Shown here in pieces: positions 52,521 through 61,249 of a stretch of 64,000 nucleotides of DNA. Both the position numbers and the translations under genes were made by a program. The stretch spans positions 1-64,000 of the forward strand of contig NZ_UPSE01000198.1 of the NCBI RefSeq assembly GCF_900573885.1, read 5' to 3'. The DNA is from Pseudomonas viridiflava. Its GTDB lineage: Bacteria; Pseudomonadota; Gammaproteobacteria; Pseudomonadales; Pseudomonadaceae. The notes under the pieces were generated by a model. It had not been told where the DNA came from. It saw only the letters and a program-made list of their open reading frames with translations, and searched no databases. Position 1 is the first letter of the stretch; each line of letters begins with the position of its first letter.

Positions 52521-53414
52521 ATGTCGATGCTCGAAGACGACCTGATCTATTTCTCCACCGTGGCCAGTGCGGGAAGCCTCGCCCGGGCTTCTGAGCGCCT
52601 GGGCGTTTCACAGCCGGCGCTGACCAAATCGATGCAGCGGCTGGAGCGTCGGTTTGGGGTCAAGTTGCTCTCGCGCTCATCTCGCGGCATCCAGGTTACC
52701 GACGCTGGCGAGGCGTTTCTGCTGCGCAGTCGCGCCATCTCCCGCGAGTTGGAAGTGGCCCTGCAGGAAGCGCGTGATGTGGCCGGTGGCCAGGCGGGGC
52801 TACTGCGTTTAGGTGCCACCCCGGCGGCGGCGAACATTGCCCTGACGGCGCTACTGCCTCGGTTGATCGAGGAGCGCCCGGCAGCGCGGGTGAATTTTGT
52901 CTCAGGATTCAGCGACGCCTTGCTCGATGCAGTGGCCAACAGCGATGTCGAACTGGCGCTGTTGCCCTTACCCGAGCGGCTGGACCCGAGCCTGGAAATG
53001 CTTCATCTACTGGACGATGACTATCACGTTGTGGTCAACGATCAGCATCCGCTCGCAGCCTTGCAGAGTGTGTCGATGAGTGATCTGGCCGGCTGCCAGT
53101 GGGCCGGCTCAAGCAAGCAGGAGTTTGCGAGGGTGCAACTTGAGCGCGCCTTTGCGTTGGAAGCGATCGCCTTGCCACACCTGGTGCTGGAAGCGAACAA
53201 CCTGCCAGCACTGCTGTTGGCCGTGTCACGCATGCCGCTGGTGAGCATGATCAATTCCCATGCCGTGTCGCCGCAGAGCCTGCCCGCCAATGTGGTGATG
53301 CGGCCGATCCGCTCGGAGCACATCCGTTGCCCCATCGGTATGGTCTGGCGGCGCGGCTACATGTCATCCATTGCGCTGCGGGCGAAGGAGCTGTTGCAGG
53401 CAGCGGCCCGGTAG
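52521..53414 (+). CDS. LysR-family transcriptional regulator
   Basis: 297 aa. DLIYFSTVASAGSLARASERLGV then SQPALTKSMQRLERRFGVKL and SSRGIQVTDAGEAFL is the DNA-binding part. The effector domain follows (LLRLGATPAAANIALTALLP). It is divergent from the BASS/SDR pair across about 300 bp, which is its likely target. The inducer is unknown. Confidence 0.87.
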   Translation: MSMLEDDLIYFSTVASAGSLARASERLGVSQPALTKSMQRLERRFGVKLLSRSSRGIQVTDAGEAFLLRSRAISRELEVALQEARDVAGGQAGLLRLGATPAAANIALTALLPRLIEERPAARVNFVSGFSDALLDAVANSDVELALLPLPERLDPSLEMLHLLDDDYHVVVNDQHPLAALQSVSMSDLAGCQWAGSSKQEFARVQLERAFALEAIALPHLVLEANNLPALLLAVSRMPLVSMINSHAVSPQSLPANVVMRPIRSEHIRCPIGMVWRRGYMSSIALRAKELLQAAAR

Positions 53415-53453
53415 CTCGCTGCGCTGAAACACGGTCTGTCGCCGATTGCCCGA

Positions 53454-53744
53454 TCAGGCGGAAACGAGTTTCTCGTAATCAGAGAAAGGCTTGAGCGCGC
53501 AGTACTGCACGTGCAACAAGTCCGCCTGAACGTAGGGGAGCGCCGCGATGTATTCACGTGCTTGCTCGAAGGTCGCCGACTCCAGCTCAAACGCGGCACC
53601 AGGACCATCGGCCAACCCATGAACGGCGCGAACAATGCCGTCCGCGAAGCCTTTCCACACGTGCAGAACTTCCGGCTTTGCCAATCGTTTGAAGTCTTGC
53701 GCTGCGCCCTCGGCACGGCGGGTCAGAATCACGAAGGTCTTCAT
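53454..53744 (-). CDS. Small YCII/DUF3303-like protein
   Basis: 96 aa. One ferredoxin-like domain is suggested by MKTFVILTRRAEGAAQDFKRL, ADGPGAAFELESATFEQAREY and a closing HVQYCALKPFSDYE. The family is uncertain. It overlaps the end of the quinone reductase gene by 4 bases (ATGA) and is surely co-translated with it. A role with the reductase in quinone or electrophile handling is inferred from this coupling. Confidence 0.6.
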   Translation of the reverse strand: MKTFVILTRRAEGAAQDFKRLAKPEVLHVWKGFADGIVRAVHGLADGPGAAFELESATFEQAREYIAALPYVQADLLHVQYCALKPFSDYEKLVSA

Positions 53745-54559
53745 ACGCGCTCCTCCATTTCTTGCGGCTTCGTTGGCGTTTTTTCGCCGTAGGCAAGGTG
53801 CGCCGTTATGCCTGTTTGACCGGGGGCCACGTGCGGCTTGAGCTCGTTGGTGGCGGTGTAGTCCCCGCCGTTTTGGGCTCTGAAGGGGAGTGGGGGCTCT
53901 TCAAACAACCCTTCCAGACGGCTGAGCCAGGCGTCCTTGGCCGCAGCAGCGCCCGCAGCGCTAAGCCTGCCGGTGCCGTATACGGCGAAGGTCGGCAGTA
54001 CGTCGAACCCTGGAAAGTGCAGCGAGCCGTGGGTGATCGGGAACAGCAGTTGCTCAAGCGGGCCGTTGATTCCCCGCGACGCGTAATCCTCGGCAGGGCC
54101 GCCGACAGCAACCGACAACATGGCGCGCTTTCCTTTGAAGGCACCGTCTCCATACCGGTAAGCGTTGCCTGCGTCCTTGTAGTTGTGCGCCAGCCCTGCT
54201 GCCCACACACGATCAATCCATCCCTTCATGATGGCCGGCATGCCGTACCACCACAGCGGAAACTGAAAGATGACCGCATCGGCCGCCAGGACCTTTTCCT
54301 GCTCCACGGACACGTCTGTGGTTTGGCACTTATTGCGATAGGCGTGGGCCGATTCTGCGCCGAACGACAGTCTCTGAAGGTTCTCCCGATTGGGAAAGTC
54401 CTGTTCGTCAAACGTTGCTTTCCAGCCCATGGCGTACAGATCCGACTGAAGTACTTCGTGCCCCTGCGCTGTGAGGAATTCGACAGACACATCGACCAGT
54501 TGCCGCGTCAGCGACGACGGCTCGGGATGGGCCCAGATAATCAACACTTTTTTCGACAT
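53741..54559 (-). CDS. NAD(P)H:quinone oxidoreductase (MdaB/NQO1-like flavodoxin fold)
   Basis: 272 aa. KKVLIIWAHPEPSSLTRQLV is the FAD/FMN phosphate loop; QFPLWWYGMPAIMKGWIDRVW is the family signature, and SVAVGGPAEDY is another flavin-contact region. It makes two-electron reductions of quinones in the cytoplasm, avoiding semiquinones. The start at 54559 has a GGAG site; the frame extends upstream into the LysR gene's promoter. It is divergent from the LysR gene at 54649, its probable regulator. Confidence 0.87.
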   Translation of the reverse strand: MSKKVLIIWAHPEPSSLTRQLVDVSVEFLTAQGHEVLQSDLYAMGWKATFDEQDFPNRENLQRLSFGAESAHAYRNKCQTTDVSVEQEKVLAADAVIFQFPLWWYGMPAIMKGWIDRVWAAGLAHNYKDAGNAYRYGDGAFKGKRAMLSVAVGGPAEDYASRGINGPLEQLLFPITHGSLHFPGFDVLPTFAVYGTGRLSAAGAAAAKDAWLSRLEGLFEEPPLPFRAQNGGDYTATNELKPHVAPGQTGITAHLAYGEKTPTKPQEMEERV

Positions 54560-54648
54560 TACTGACTGCTCCGCTGTAGTGTCGACGAAGTGTCGCGGGG
54601 CTTGGAACGCCTGTGAAATCGAAAAATTTTTATGCGAGCATCCACCCA

Positions 54649-55593
54649 ATGGATACCAGGCGCCTGGATCTGAATTTACTTGTGACATTGGAAGCGCTGC
54701 TGGTTGAGCAGAACGTCACGAGGGCCGCCGCGCGATTGCACTTGAGTCAGCCGGCGGTCAGTGCGCAGCTGAGCCGCCTGCGTGAGGTGTTTGACGATCC
54801 GCTGCTGATTCCGGCCCAGCGCGGCATGACGCCCACGGCCAAAGGCATGGAGTTGCTGGCGCCCCTGCGCCAGGCGCTTCAACAGGTAAGGGCCACCGTC
54901 ACGACCCATTTGAATTTCGAGCCCGCGACCGCGAGCCTGACTGTCTCGATCGCCTGTACTGATTACGTGCAGGCGGCGTTGATCAAACATCTGTTCGTCG
55001 CCATGCGCAGCGAGGCACCGGGTGTTCGCATCGCCCTGCGCGTTCTCGACTTGCCCCAGCTGGAGTCGCAAATGGCCCGAGGCGACGTGGACATAGCCGT
55101 GATAAACACGCTGGGAGTACCTGCCAGCTTGCGATCACAGCATCTGTTCGATGAGCGCTATTTGTTGATCGGCCGCCAAGGGCATCCACGCTTGCGCGAA
55201 GACCTTACGCTGGAAGAGTTCGCGCAGTTGGAACACGTAGTTGTGTCCTTGCGCGGCGGCGGATTTTCAACCTCGGTGGACACCACGCTGGCGGCGCTGG
55301 GGCAGCGGCGCAATGTAGTGCTGTCGGCGTCGTCGTTTCTTCCGGTTCCGGAATTGGTCGCGCTATCGGACTGCGTAGCGCTGGTTCCTTCTCGCCTTGT
55401 CGAGGGGCGCAGTAACCAACTGTTGTGCGTGGCGCCCCCCCTTCACGTGGAAGGTTTCTCCATCGGCCTGTTCTGGCATGAACGGTCCGATGGGCACGCC
55501 GGCTTCGGATGGGTGCGTGAGTTCATCGCGAATCTGGTGGTGTCACGGCAATCGCCGAGTGCGGCAGAGCAAGCGATAACACCAGCCCCGTAG
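54649..55593 (+). CDS. LysR-family transcriptional regulator, NodD/LeuO-like branch
   Basis: 314 aa. RRLDLNLLVTLEALLVEQNVTRAAARL then SQPAVSAQLSRLREVFDDPLLIPAQRGMTPT is the NodD-like N-terminus. The effector domain has DLPQLESQMARGDVDIAVIN. It is 89 bp from the divergent quinone reductase gene and likely controls it. Its stop codon lies inside a REP element that begins at 55588. Confidence 0.88.
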   Translation: MDTRRLDLNLLVTLEALLVEQNVTRAAARLHLSQPAVSAQLSRLREVFDDPLLIPAQRGMTPTAKGMELLAPLRQALQQVRATVTTHLNFEPATASLTVSIACTDYVQAALIKHLFVAMRSEAPGVRIALRVLDLPQLESQMARGDVDIAVINTLGVPASLRSQHLFDERYLLIGRQGHPRLREDLTLEEFAQLEHVVVSLRGGGFSTSVDTTLAALGQRRNVVLSASSFLPVPELVALSDCVALVPSRLVEGRSNQLLCVAPPLHVEGFSIGLFWHERSDGHAGFGWVREFIANLVVSRQSPSAAEQAITPAP

Positions 55594-55676
55594 GAGCGAG
55601 CTTGCTCGCGAAGCGCGCCAGCACCGGCTATCGATGTTTGCAGGGTTCGCGAGCAAGCTCGCTCCTACAGAACGCG
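55588..55676. repeat. Inverted REP pair (BIME-like)
   Basis: GTAGGAGCGAGCTTGCTCGC at the left and GCGAGCAAGCTCGCTCCTAC at the right are two REP hairpins in opposite directions around a 37-bp spacer. The first overlaps the LysR stop codon. Confidence 0.88.
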
Positions 55677-55727
55677 GAACAGCGCTGGGCTATTTCGGCA
55701 CCGTCGCGCGTTGAAGCGCCAGTCTCC

Positions 55728-55753
55728 TGTGGGAGCGGCTTTAGCCGCGATGC
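55728..55753. repeat. REP palindrome, second type
   Basis: TGTGGGAGCGGCTTTAGCCGCGA is a different Pseudomonas REP subtype (GCGGCT/AGCCGC arms), 50 bp after the pair at 55588. Confidence 0.75.
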
Positions 55754-55824
55754 CCTTCAAGCCCAATGTCCCCAGCTCTGCTCGATGGACTAGTCTCACG
55801 TATACCCCCACGGAGATCCCGACC

Positions 55825-55968
55825 ATGTCCGACGATAAGAAAACCCAACAGCAAAACGACCACCACGCCGACCAGCTCAACCGCAACACCGGTACAAGCG
55901 GAAGCAACCCGGCCAACTCCAAAGCCAACGGCAACCGCGGCAAGCAACTGAACCCTAACCAGCTTTAA
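55825..55968 (+). CDS. Small hydrophilic protein
   Basis: 47 aa, mostly Asn, Gln, Lys, Ser and Asp (DDKKTQQQNDHHADQLNRN), predicted disordered. A GGAGA site precedes the ATG. Similar short Asn/Gln-rich proteins occur in Pseudomonas without known role. Confidence 0.55.
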   Translation: MSDDKKTQQQNDHHADQLNRNTGTSGSNPANSKANGNRGKQLNPNQL

Positions 55969-56019
55969 GCGGCATGCTGTTTACTACGCATATACCTTGA
56001 CCCGACTTCAGGAAGACCC

Positions 56020-56295
56020 ATGGCAAAAATGAATTTCCCTTTCGCATGCTCCCGGCTGAAAGACTATTTCTCGCCACTGGGCTTTGAGGGTTCGCTCGAA
56101 TCGCCGACGTCGATGGGCGTTCGGGTTTTCGACATCAAGACGGGCGAAGATTTTGCCGTCTTGTCGGGATTGCCGTGGAGCGCTAGCGCCACCCAGGAAG
56201 ACCTCGTAACGATCGTGGAGGCGATTGAGCGGGAGATGGAAATTCGCGAGTTGGTGTTTGAGCCGGCTGCTGGAAACGCGGCGATAGAAGGTTAA
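56020..56295 (+). CDS. DUF1652-like small protein
   Basis: 91 aa. FACSRLKDYFSPLGFEGSL, TSMGVRVFDIKTGEDFAVLSG and TIVEAIEREMEIREL follow the Pseudomonas DUF1652 pattern of one beta-sheet and a C-terminal helix. No function is known for the family. It stands alone between a small hydrophilic gene and a convergent sensor kinase. Confidence 0.7.
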   Translation: MAKMNFPFACSRLKDYFSPLGFEGSLESPTSMGVRVFDIKTGEDFAVLSGLPWSASATQEDLVTIVEAIEREMEIRELVFEPAAGNAAIEG

Positions 56296-56307
56296 CCACA
56301 GGTGACT

Positions 56308-56335
56308 CGGGGCGGCTTGTAAGCTGGCCGCTCCG
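56308..56335. terminator. Hairpin between convergent genes
   Basis: CGGGGCGGC and GCCGCTCCG pair around TTGTAAGCTG, 13 bp after the DUF1652-like stop. There is no clear T-run, so termination is only suggested. Confidence 0.4.
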
Positions 56336-56386
56336 CTGTATTGACCAGCCACGCAGCCAAAACCGGCGACTCCCCGCACCAAACCG

Positions 56387-57697
56387 TTACATGCCCCCCA
56401 ACTCAACCGTCACACAAAGCCCGCCACCGTCCCGATTACGCACGCTCAACGACCCACCAATTGCCACCGCCAATTGCTGCGCAATCGCCAATCCCAAACC
56501 TGTACCGCCGGTATCGCGGTTGCGTGAGCTTTCCACGCGGTAGAAGGGTTTGGTGACTTCACTCAATACCTCTTCGGCGATGCCTGGGCCGCGGTCGAGC
56601 ACGCTGATGGATACGCCTGTGCGCGGGTCGCCGGCGATTTCCACTTCGGCGGTGCCGGCGTATTTCAGGGCGTTGTCGACGAGGTTCACCATGATGCGCC
56701 GCAGGGCGTGGGGGCGGGTTTCGATGACGGCGCCGTTTTTGCCGCGCAGGCTCACTTCACGGCCGGTGTCCTGGTAGTCGAATACCAGGCTGTCCAGGAA
56801 CGAGTCGAGGTTGATGCGGCAGCTGGCTTCGGCCGAGCCGTGCACGCTGCGGGCGTAGGCCACGCCTTCGCGAACCAGGTGTTCGATTTCGTTGAGGTCG
56901 CTGTCGAGCTTTTCCTTTTCCAGCGAGTCGGCCATGAATTCGGCACGCAGTTTCATGCGGGTGATGGGGGTTTGCAGGTCGTGGGAAATGGCGGCCAGCA
57001 GTTGCATGCGTTCTTTCAGGTACTCGGCGATACGCGCCTGCATGGTGTTGAAGGCCCGTGCGGCATAGGCCACTTCGCGCGGGCCTTTTTCGTCCAGGTG
57101 CACGGGGTGGGCGTTAGGGTCGAGGTTTTCCACCGCTTCGGCCAGACGACTCAACGGCCGGGTGGCGATGCGCACGGCGAGCCAGGTGCAGACGATCATC
57201 AGCAGCAGCTGCCCGAACAGCACCACCGGCAGCCACGGTGCCAGAGGGCGCACGGTAGGGCGCACGTCGATGGTCACCGGGCTGCCGTCGGACAAACGCA
57301 GCTGCGCCTGGAAGTGTTCGCGCGGGCCGGGAATCTGCACCACGGTCAGCTCGTAATTACGGCCCAGGGAAAGCTCGAGCGATTCGGCCACGGTAGCGGC
57401 CAGGTCGTTGGTGGTGAGCGGGATGCCAGGGTCATGCTCGCGTAACAGGTAGTCGTAGTTGCGCCGCTGCAACCGTTTGGTCCACGCGGGGCGCTCGTCC
57501 GCAGGCAAGCGGTCGAGGATGGCGATGGAGGTGGCGGTGTCGTGCTCGAAGTTGCCGAGCATGGCGGTTTTGGTGCTGTCGTAGCGTTCGTAGTACTGCG
57601 CGCCAAAGGTCAGGGCCTGGGCGAGCAGCAGGCCGAGCAGGAAAATCAGCCACAGCCGCGATGCCAGCGTATGCGGCCAGTGCAGCGGCAGCCTCAT
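56387..57697 (-). CDS. Two-component sensor histidine kinase (OmpR partner type)
   Basis: 436 aa. One membrane helix (LWLIFLLGLLLAQALTFGA), a periplasmic domain of about 130 residues, a second helix (WLPVVLFGQLLLMIVCTWLAV), then HAMP (RPLSRLAEAVENL). HisKA has SHDLQTPITRMKLRAE; HATPase has NLVDNALKYA, DRGPGI and GGTGLGLAIA. It overlaps the response regulator gene by 4 bases, so they are co-translated. The periplasmic signal is unknown. Confidence 0.92.
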   Translation of the reverse strand: MRLPLHWPHTLASRLWLIFLLGLLLAQALTFGAQYYERYDSTKTAMLGNFEHDTATSIAILDRLPADERPAWTKRLQRRNYDYLLREHDPGIPLTTNDLAATVAESLELSLGRNYELTVVQIPGPREHFQAQLRLSDGSPVTIDVRPTVRPLAPWLPVVLFGQLLLMIVCTWLAVRIATRPLSRLAEAVENLDPNAHPVHLDEKGPREVAYAARAFNTMQARIAEYLKERMQLLAAISHDLQTPITRMKLRAEFMADSLEKEKLDSDLNEIEHLVREGVAYARSVHGSAEASCRINLDSFLDSLVFDYQDTGREVSLRGKNGAVIETRPHALRRIMVNLVDNALKYAGTAEVEIAGDPRTGVSISVLDRGPGIAEEVLSEVTKPFYRVESSRNRDTGGTGLGLAIAQQLAVAIGGSLSVRNRDGGGLCVTVELGGM

Positions 57698-58434
57698 ACC
57701 TGTTCCTCGAGCAACTCCACGGGGTAGGTGAATACATAGCCTTCGTTGCGCACGGTTTTTATGTACGCCGCCTCGCGGGCGTCATCGAGCAGGCGTTGGC
57801 GCAGACGGCTGACGAGCAGGTCAATGGAGCGGTCGAACAGATCCGCTTCGCGGCCCTGGGTCAGGTTGAGCAACTGATCGCGGCTGAGCACGCGTTGCGG
57901 GTGGTCGAGGAATACACGCAGCAGTCGGTATTCGGCGCCGCTCAGGGCCACCAGCGTGTCATCGCCATCGAGCAGATGCCGCGCCGTGGTGTCCAGGCGC
58001 CAGCGGCCAAAGCGCAGCAGCCGGCCGCTTTCGGTGACCACCAGATTGGGCGGCAACATGCGCGTGCGCCGCAGCACCGCATTAATGCGTGCCAACAGTT
58101 CGCGGGCAGCGAAGGGTTTGGTCAGGTAGTCATCGGCACCCATTTCCAGACCAATGATGCGGTCGGTTTCGTCGGTGCGCGCGGTGAGCATCAGCACGGG
58201 CGTGGCTTTGTGTTTGCCCACCCGCAGTTCGCGGCACAGCTGCAGGCCGTCTTCGCCGGGCAGCATGATGTCGAGCACGATCAGGTCCACCTGATTGGCA
58301 TCCAGAAAGGCGCGCATCTGGCGGCCATCGGCCACAACGGTGGTGCGCAGCCCGTTCTTTTGCAGGTAGTTGCCCACCAGCTCCCTGATCTCGCGATCGT
58401 CATCCACGATCAAGACGTGATCGATGTGTGCCAT
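57694..58434 (-). CDS. OmpR-family response regulator
   Basis: 246 aa. Receiver: acidic DDD at 11-13, phospho-acceptor Asp55 (LIVLDIMLPGEDG), Lys in LTKPFAARELLARI. Winged-helix domain: ALSGAEYRLLRVFLDHPQRVLSRDQLLNL and DRSIDLLVSRLRQRLLDDAREAAYIKTVRNEGYVF. It is co-translated with the sensor kinase. The divergent DUF2790-like exported peptide gene at 58643 is a likely target (inference from position). Confidence 0.93.
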   Translation of the reverse strand: MAHIDHVLIVDDDREIRELVGNYLQKNGLRTTVVADGRQMRAFLDANQVDLIVLDIMLPGEDGLQLCRELRVGKHKATPVLMLTARTDETDRIIGLEMGADDYLTKPFAARELLARINAVLRRTRMLPPNLVVTESGRLLRFGRWRLDTTARHLLDGDDTLVALSGAEYRLLRVFLDHPQRVLSRDQLLNLTQGREADLFDRSIDLLVSRLRQRLLDDAREAAYIKTVRNEGYVFTYPVELLEEQV

Positions 58435-58642
58435 TCCTTGTTCTCCGGGTTACGCAGGATGTGAAAAATCGGGGGCGATTGTATCGCTCTGTATCTGCGC
58501 CCACCTCAGACACTTAACGAATTCAACGGAGGGTTTCTCGACACAGCCCAGATACCTCACCGGCATTTAATGAGCCCCATCGAGACAACACAACCTGCCT
58601 CGACAAACCCAAACACACTCATTGATTGCAAAGGAAACCACC

Positions 58643-58897
58643 ATGAACTTCAAGACCCTCTCCGCTGCCTGCCTGCTGACCCTTCTGAGCGCCGGCGCCA
58701 TGGCTCAGGAAAACGTTGCAAGCCAAACCTACACCTACGGCACGCAGCTGGATATCGACCACGTGCTGTCCATCACCGAAGACAGCAGCCACTCGTGCGG
58801 CGTGGTCAACGCCCGCATGGTTTACCTCGATTCCATGGGCGACAAACGCGCACTGAGCTACAGCAAACTCGCCGAAAACTGCAGCGACGGCAGCTGA
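58643..58897 (+). CDS. Exported DUF2790-like small protein
   Basis: 84 aa with AAGGAAA before the ATG. Signal peptide MNFKTLSAACLLTLLSAGA then MAQ. The mature part (YTYGTQLDIDHVLSITED, then CGVVNARMVYLDSMGDKRALSYSKLAENC) follows the Pseudomonas DUF2790 pattern, with a conserved Cys pair. The family is periplasmic; several members lie next to two-component systems. Function is unknown. Confidence 0.78.
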   Translation: MNFKTLSAACLLTLLSAGAMAQENVASQTYTYGTQLDIDHVLSITEDSSHSCGVVNARMVYLDSMGDKRALSYSKLAENCSDGS

Positions 58898-58983
58898 TGC
58901 ACAGCGCCCATGTCGATCCATTGTGCCGAGCAGGGTCCGTTTCTGGATAGCGGGCCTGCTCGTTCAACCCCGAGGTACGCGCC

Positions 58984-60198
58984 ATGCTTCTTATCGCTTT
59001 TTTAGGCGGGATTCTGACCATTCTCAGCCCCTGCATTCTTCCCGTCGTGCCCTTTCTGTTCGCCGGTATCGGCAAGTCGCGCACCTCGATTGCCCTGGTG
59101 GTGAGCGGGCTGGCTTTGACCTTCGCCGCTGTGTCGAGCCTGGCGGTGGTCGGCAGCGAATGGGTTATTCACGCCAATATCGCCGGTCGCCAGGTGGCGC
59201 TCGTGGTGCTGGGACTGTTCGCCTTGTCGCTGATTTCCACGCGCCTGGGAACCTGGCTGGCGACGCCGTTCGTGGCGCTGGCAAATCGCATTGATCCTGC
59301 AGGCAGCCCCCTGCGCGGCCCGCTGGCATCGCTGGCTGTCGGTGTCGCTACCGGCTTGCTCTGGGCGCCCTGTGCGGGCCCGATTCTGGGTGCCATTCTG
59401 TCCAGCGCCATGGCGCAAGGTGCCAATTCGCAAACCAGTCTGCTGTTGTTGGCGTATGGCCTTGGCAGTGCCCTGTCGCTGGGCGTGCTGCTGATTGCCG
59501 GCCGCGGGCTGGCGGCACGGTTGAAGCCGATGCTGCCGGTTACCGCCTGGCTGCGACGCGGCACCGGCGTGGTTGCGTTGCTGGCTGCGGTGGCGATTGG
59601 CACGGGAGCGGATCGTTATCTCGCCGAGCACGCCTCGTCCGAAACCAGTACGGCCGTCGAGCGCAGCCTTCTGGAAAACGCGCCGAAGGTGATCGACTAC
59701 GTCATCAGCAAAGCCAGCGCCGCCGTGCAGGTGCCGCCGCAGACAAACCAGCCGATGCCGTCGCTGGACGGTGCCGTGCAGTGGCTGAACTCCGAGCCGC
59801 TAACCGCAGAGTCACTGCGCGGCAAGGTAGTGCTGGTGTATTTCTGGACCTTCGACTGCATCAACTGCAAACGCAGCCTGCCGTATGTGAACCAATGGGC
59901 GAAGAAATACAAAGATGCCGGGCTGGTGGTGATTGGCGTGCACACCCCCGAATACGCCTTTGAAAAACTCATCAGCAACGTGCGCCGGGAAGTGAAGCGC
60001 CTGGATATTTCCTATCCGGTGGCCGTCGACAACAACTACGCCATCTGGCGCGCTTTCGATAACCAGTACTGGCCTGCCCATTACTTTATCGACGCCAAAG
60101 GGCAGGTGCGCTTCAGCCATTTTGGTGAAGGCCGGTACGACCAGCAGGAGCAGGTGATTCAACAGTTGCTGGAAGAGGCGCGCGCCAACCCGAACTGA
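58984..60198 (+). CDS. DipZ-like protein: CcdA membrane domain fused to a TlpA-type thioredoxin
   Basis: 404 aa. Six or more membrane helices of the CcdA/DsbD type fill residues 1-215, with the two redox cysteines in LSPCILP and WAPCAGP. After a linker the periplasmic thioredoxin domain has VYFWTFDCINCKRSLPY (active site CINC), and PAHYFIDAKGQVRF. CcdA-thioredoxin fusions pass electrons from cytoplasmic thioredoxin to periplasmic partners. Full-length DipZ proteins have a further C-terminal domain that is missing here. It follows the DUF2790-like gene by 86 bp, and that gene's Cys pair could be a substrate (inference). Confidence 0.87.
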   Translation: MLLIAFLGGILTILSPCILPVVPFLFAGIGKSRTSIALVVSGLALTFAAVSSLAVVGSEWVIHANIAGRQVALVVLGLFALSLISTRLGTWLATPFVALANRIDPAGSPLRGPLASLAVGVATGLLWAPCAGPILGAILSSAMAQGANSQTSLLLLAYGLGSALSLGVLLIAGRGLAARLKPMLPVTAWLRRGTGVVALLAAVAIGTGADRYLAEHASSETSTAVERSLLENAPKVIDYVISKASAAVQVPPQTNQPMPSLDGAVQWLNSEPLTAESLRGKVVLVYFWTFDCINCKRSLPYVNQWAKKYKDAGLVVIGVHTPEYAFEKLISNVRREVKRLDISYPVAVDNNYAIWRAFDNQYWPAHYFIDAKGQVRFSHFGEGRYDQQEQVIQQLLEEARANPN

Positions 60199-60202
60199 GG
60201 GT

Positions 60203-61153
60203 TCATTCGGCCGAAGCCTTGCGCACCACCTCGTCCCACGCCGTCGGCGCGGCGAACAGCTCGCTCAGAAAGGCCGTGAAGGCTTTTACGTTTGGGCTGC
60301 CGCGCCGGCTTTCCGGCCACAGCGCGGTGATGGGCACGCGGTCCACGGCGAAGTCTGGAAACAGGGGCTGCAGTTCGCCTCTGGCAACATAAGGCGCCGC
60401 CACATAGATAGGAGAAATGCCAATGCCACCGCCCGCTGCCAGCACCGCTGCTACCGCGTCGCTGGCATCGATCACCACGGCGGCATCGGGCGTCATTTCC
60501 ACAACGCGATCACCCACGCCAAAGGGCCAGCGCAGCGCCTGGCCTGAACTCTGATAGCGAAAGTTCACGCAGTCATGCTCGGCCAGGTCGGCCAGTTCCA
60601 GCGGGGTACCGCGTTTAGCCAGGTACGCAGGCGATGCGAAAGCGCCAACCCGGTGCGGCGCCAGCGTGCGGGAAATGAGCCGCGAGTCGGCCAGATTGCC
60701 GACGCGAATGGCGACGTCGATGCCTTGCTCGATCAGATCGGAAAACTGGTCGCCCAGACGCAAGTCGATGGCCAGCTTGGGGTAGCGTTCGCGAAAGGCC
60801 GGAATGGCCGGAGCCAGAATATTCAGGCCGATGGGCAGCGGCGCCGTGACCTTCAAGGTGCCCGATGGCTCGGCACGCGACGCCACGGCAGCCTGCTCGA
60901 TGTCTTCCACCTCACGGATTATCCGCAATGCCCGCTCGTACAGGTCGCGGCCTTCAGGCGTGAGCGTCAGCGAACGGGTGGTGCGACTGAACAGGCGCAA
61001 CTCGAAGTGCTGCTCAAGGCGTTGCACGCTTTTACTCACCGCAGACGGCGACACCGACAAGTCGCGCGCCGCAGCGGTGTAGCTGCCTAGCGAGGCGGCA
61101 CGGGCAAAAGCAATAAGACCGGTCAGGCGGTCTAATCCTATTTGTTCCTTCAT
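60203..61153 (-). CDS. LysR-family transcriptional regulator
   Basis: 316 aa. GLIAFARAASLGSYTAAARDLSVSPSAVSKSVQRLEQ and TTRSLTLTPEG is the DNA-binding part; the effector domain opens with LKVTAPLPIGLNILAPAIPAF, as in the CrgA-type group. The start at 61153 is chosen because the DNA-binding domain begins there; the frame is open much further upstream without coding sense. It is divergent from an SDR/OYE pair and probably controls it. It ends 4 bp from the DipZ-like stop. Confidence 0.9.
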   Translation of the reverse strand: MKEQIGLDRLTGLIAFARAASLGSYTAAARDLSVSPSAVSKSVQRLEQHFELRLFSRTTRSLTLTPEGRDLYERALRIIREVEDIEQAAVASRAEPSGTLKVTAPLPIGLNILAPAIPAFRERYPKLAIDLRLGDQFSDLIEQGIDVAIRVGNLADSRLISRTLAPHRVGAFASPAYLAKRGTPLELADLAEHDCVNFRYQSSGQALRWPFGVGDRVVEMTPDAAVVIDASDAVAAVLAAGGGIGISPIYVAAPYVARGELQPLFPDFAVDRVPITALWPESRRGSPNVKAFTAFLSELFAAPTAWDEVVRKASAE

Positions 61154-61249
61154 GGCATTAGTAAAGCGACTTTTAGCCTGATTATCAATGTGCTGCCTGG
61201 CCTTTAGTCTTTGCCCATCGACGCCATCGGGGCGTTCAAGGAGAAGACC

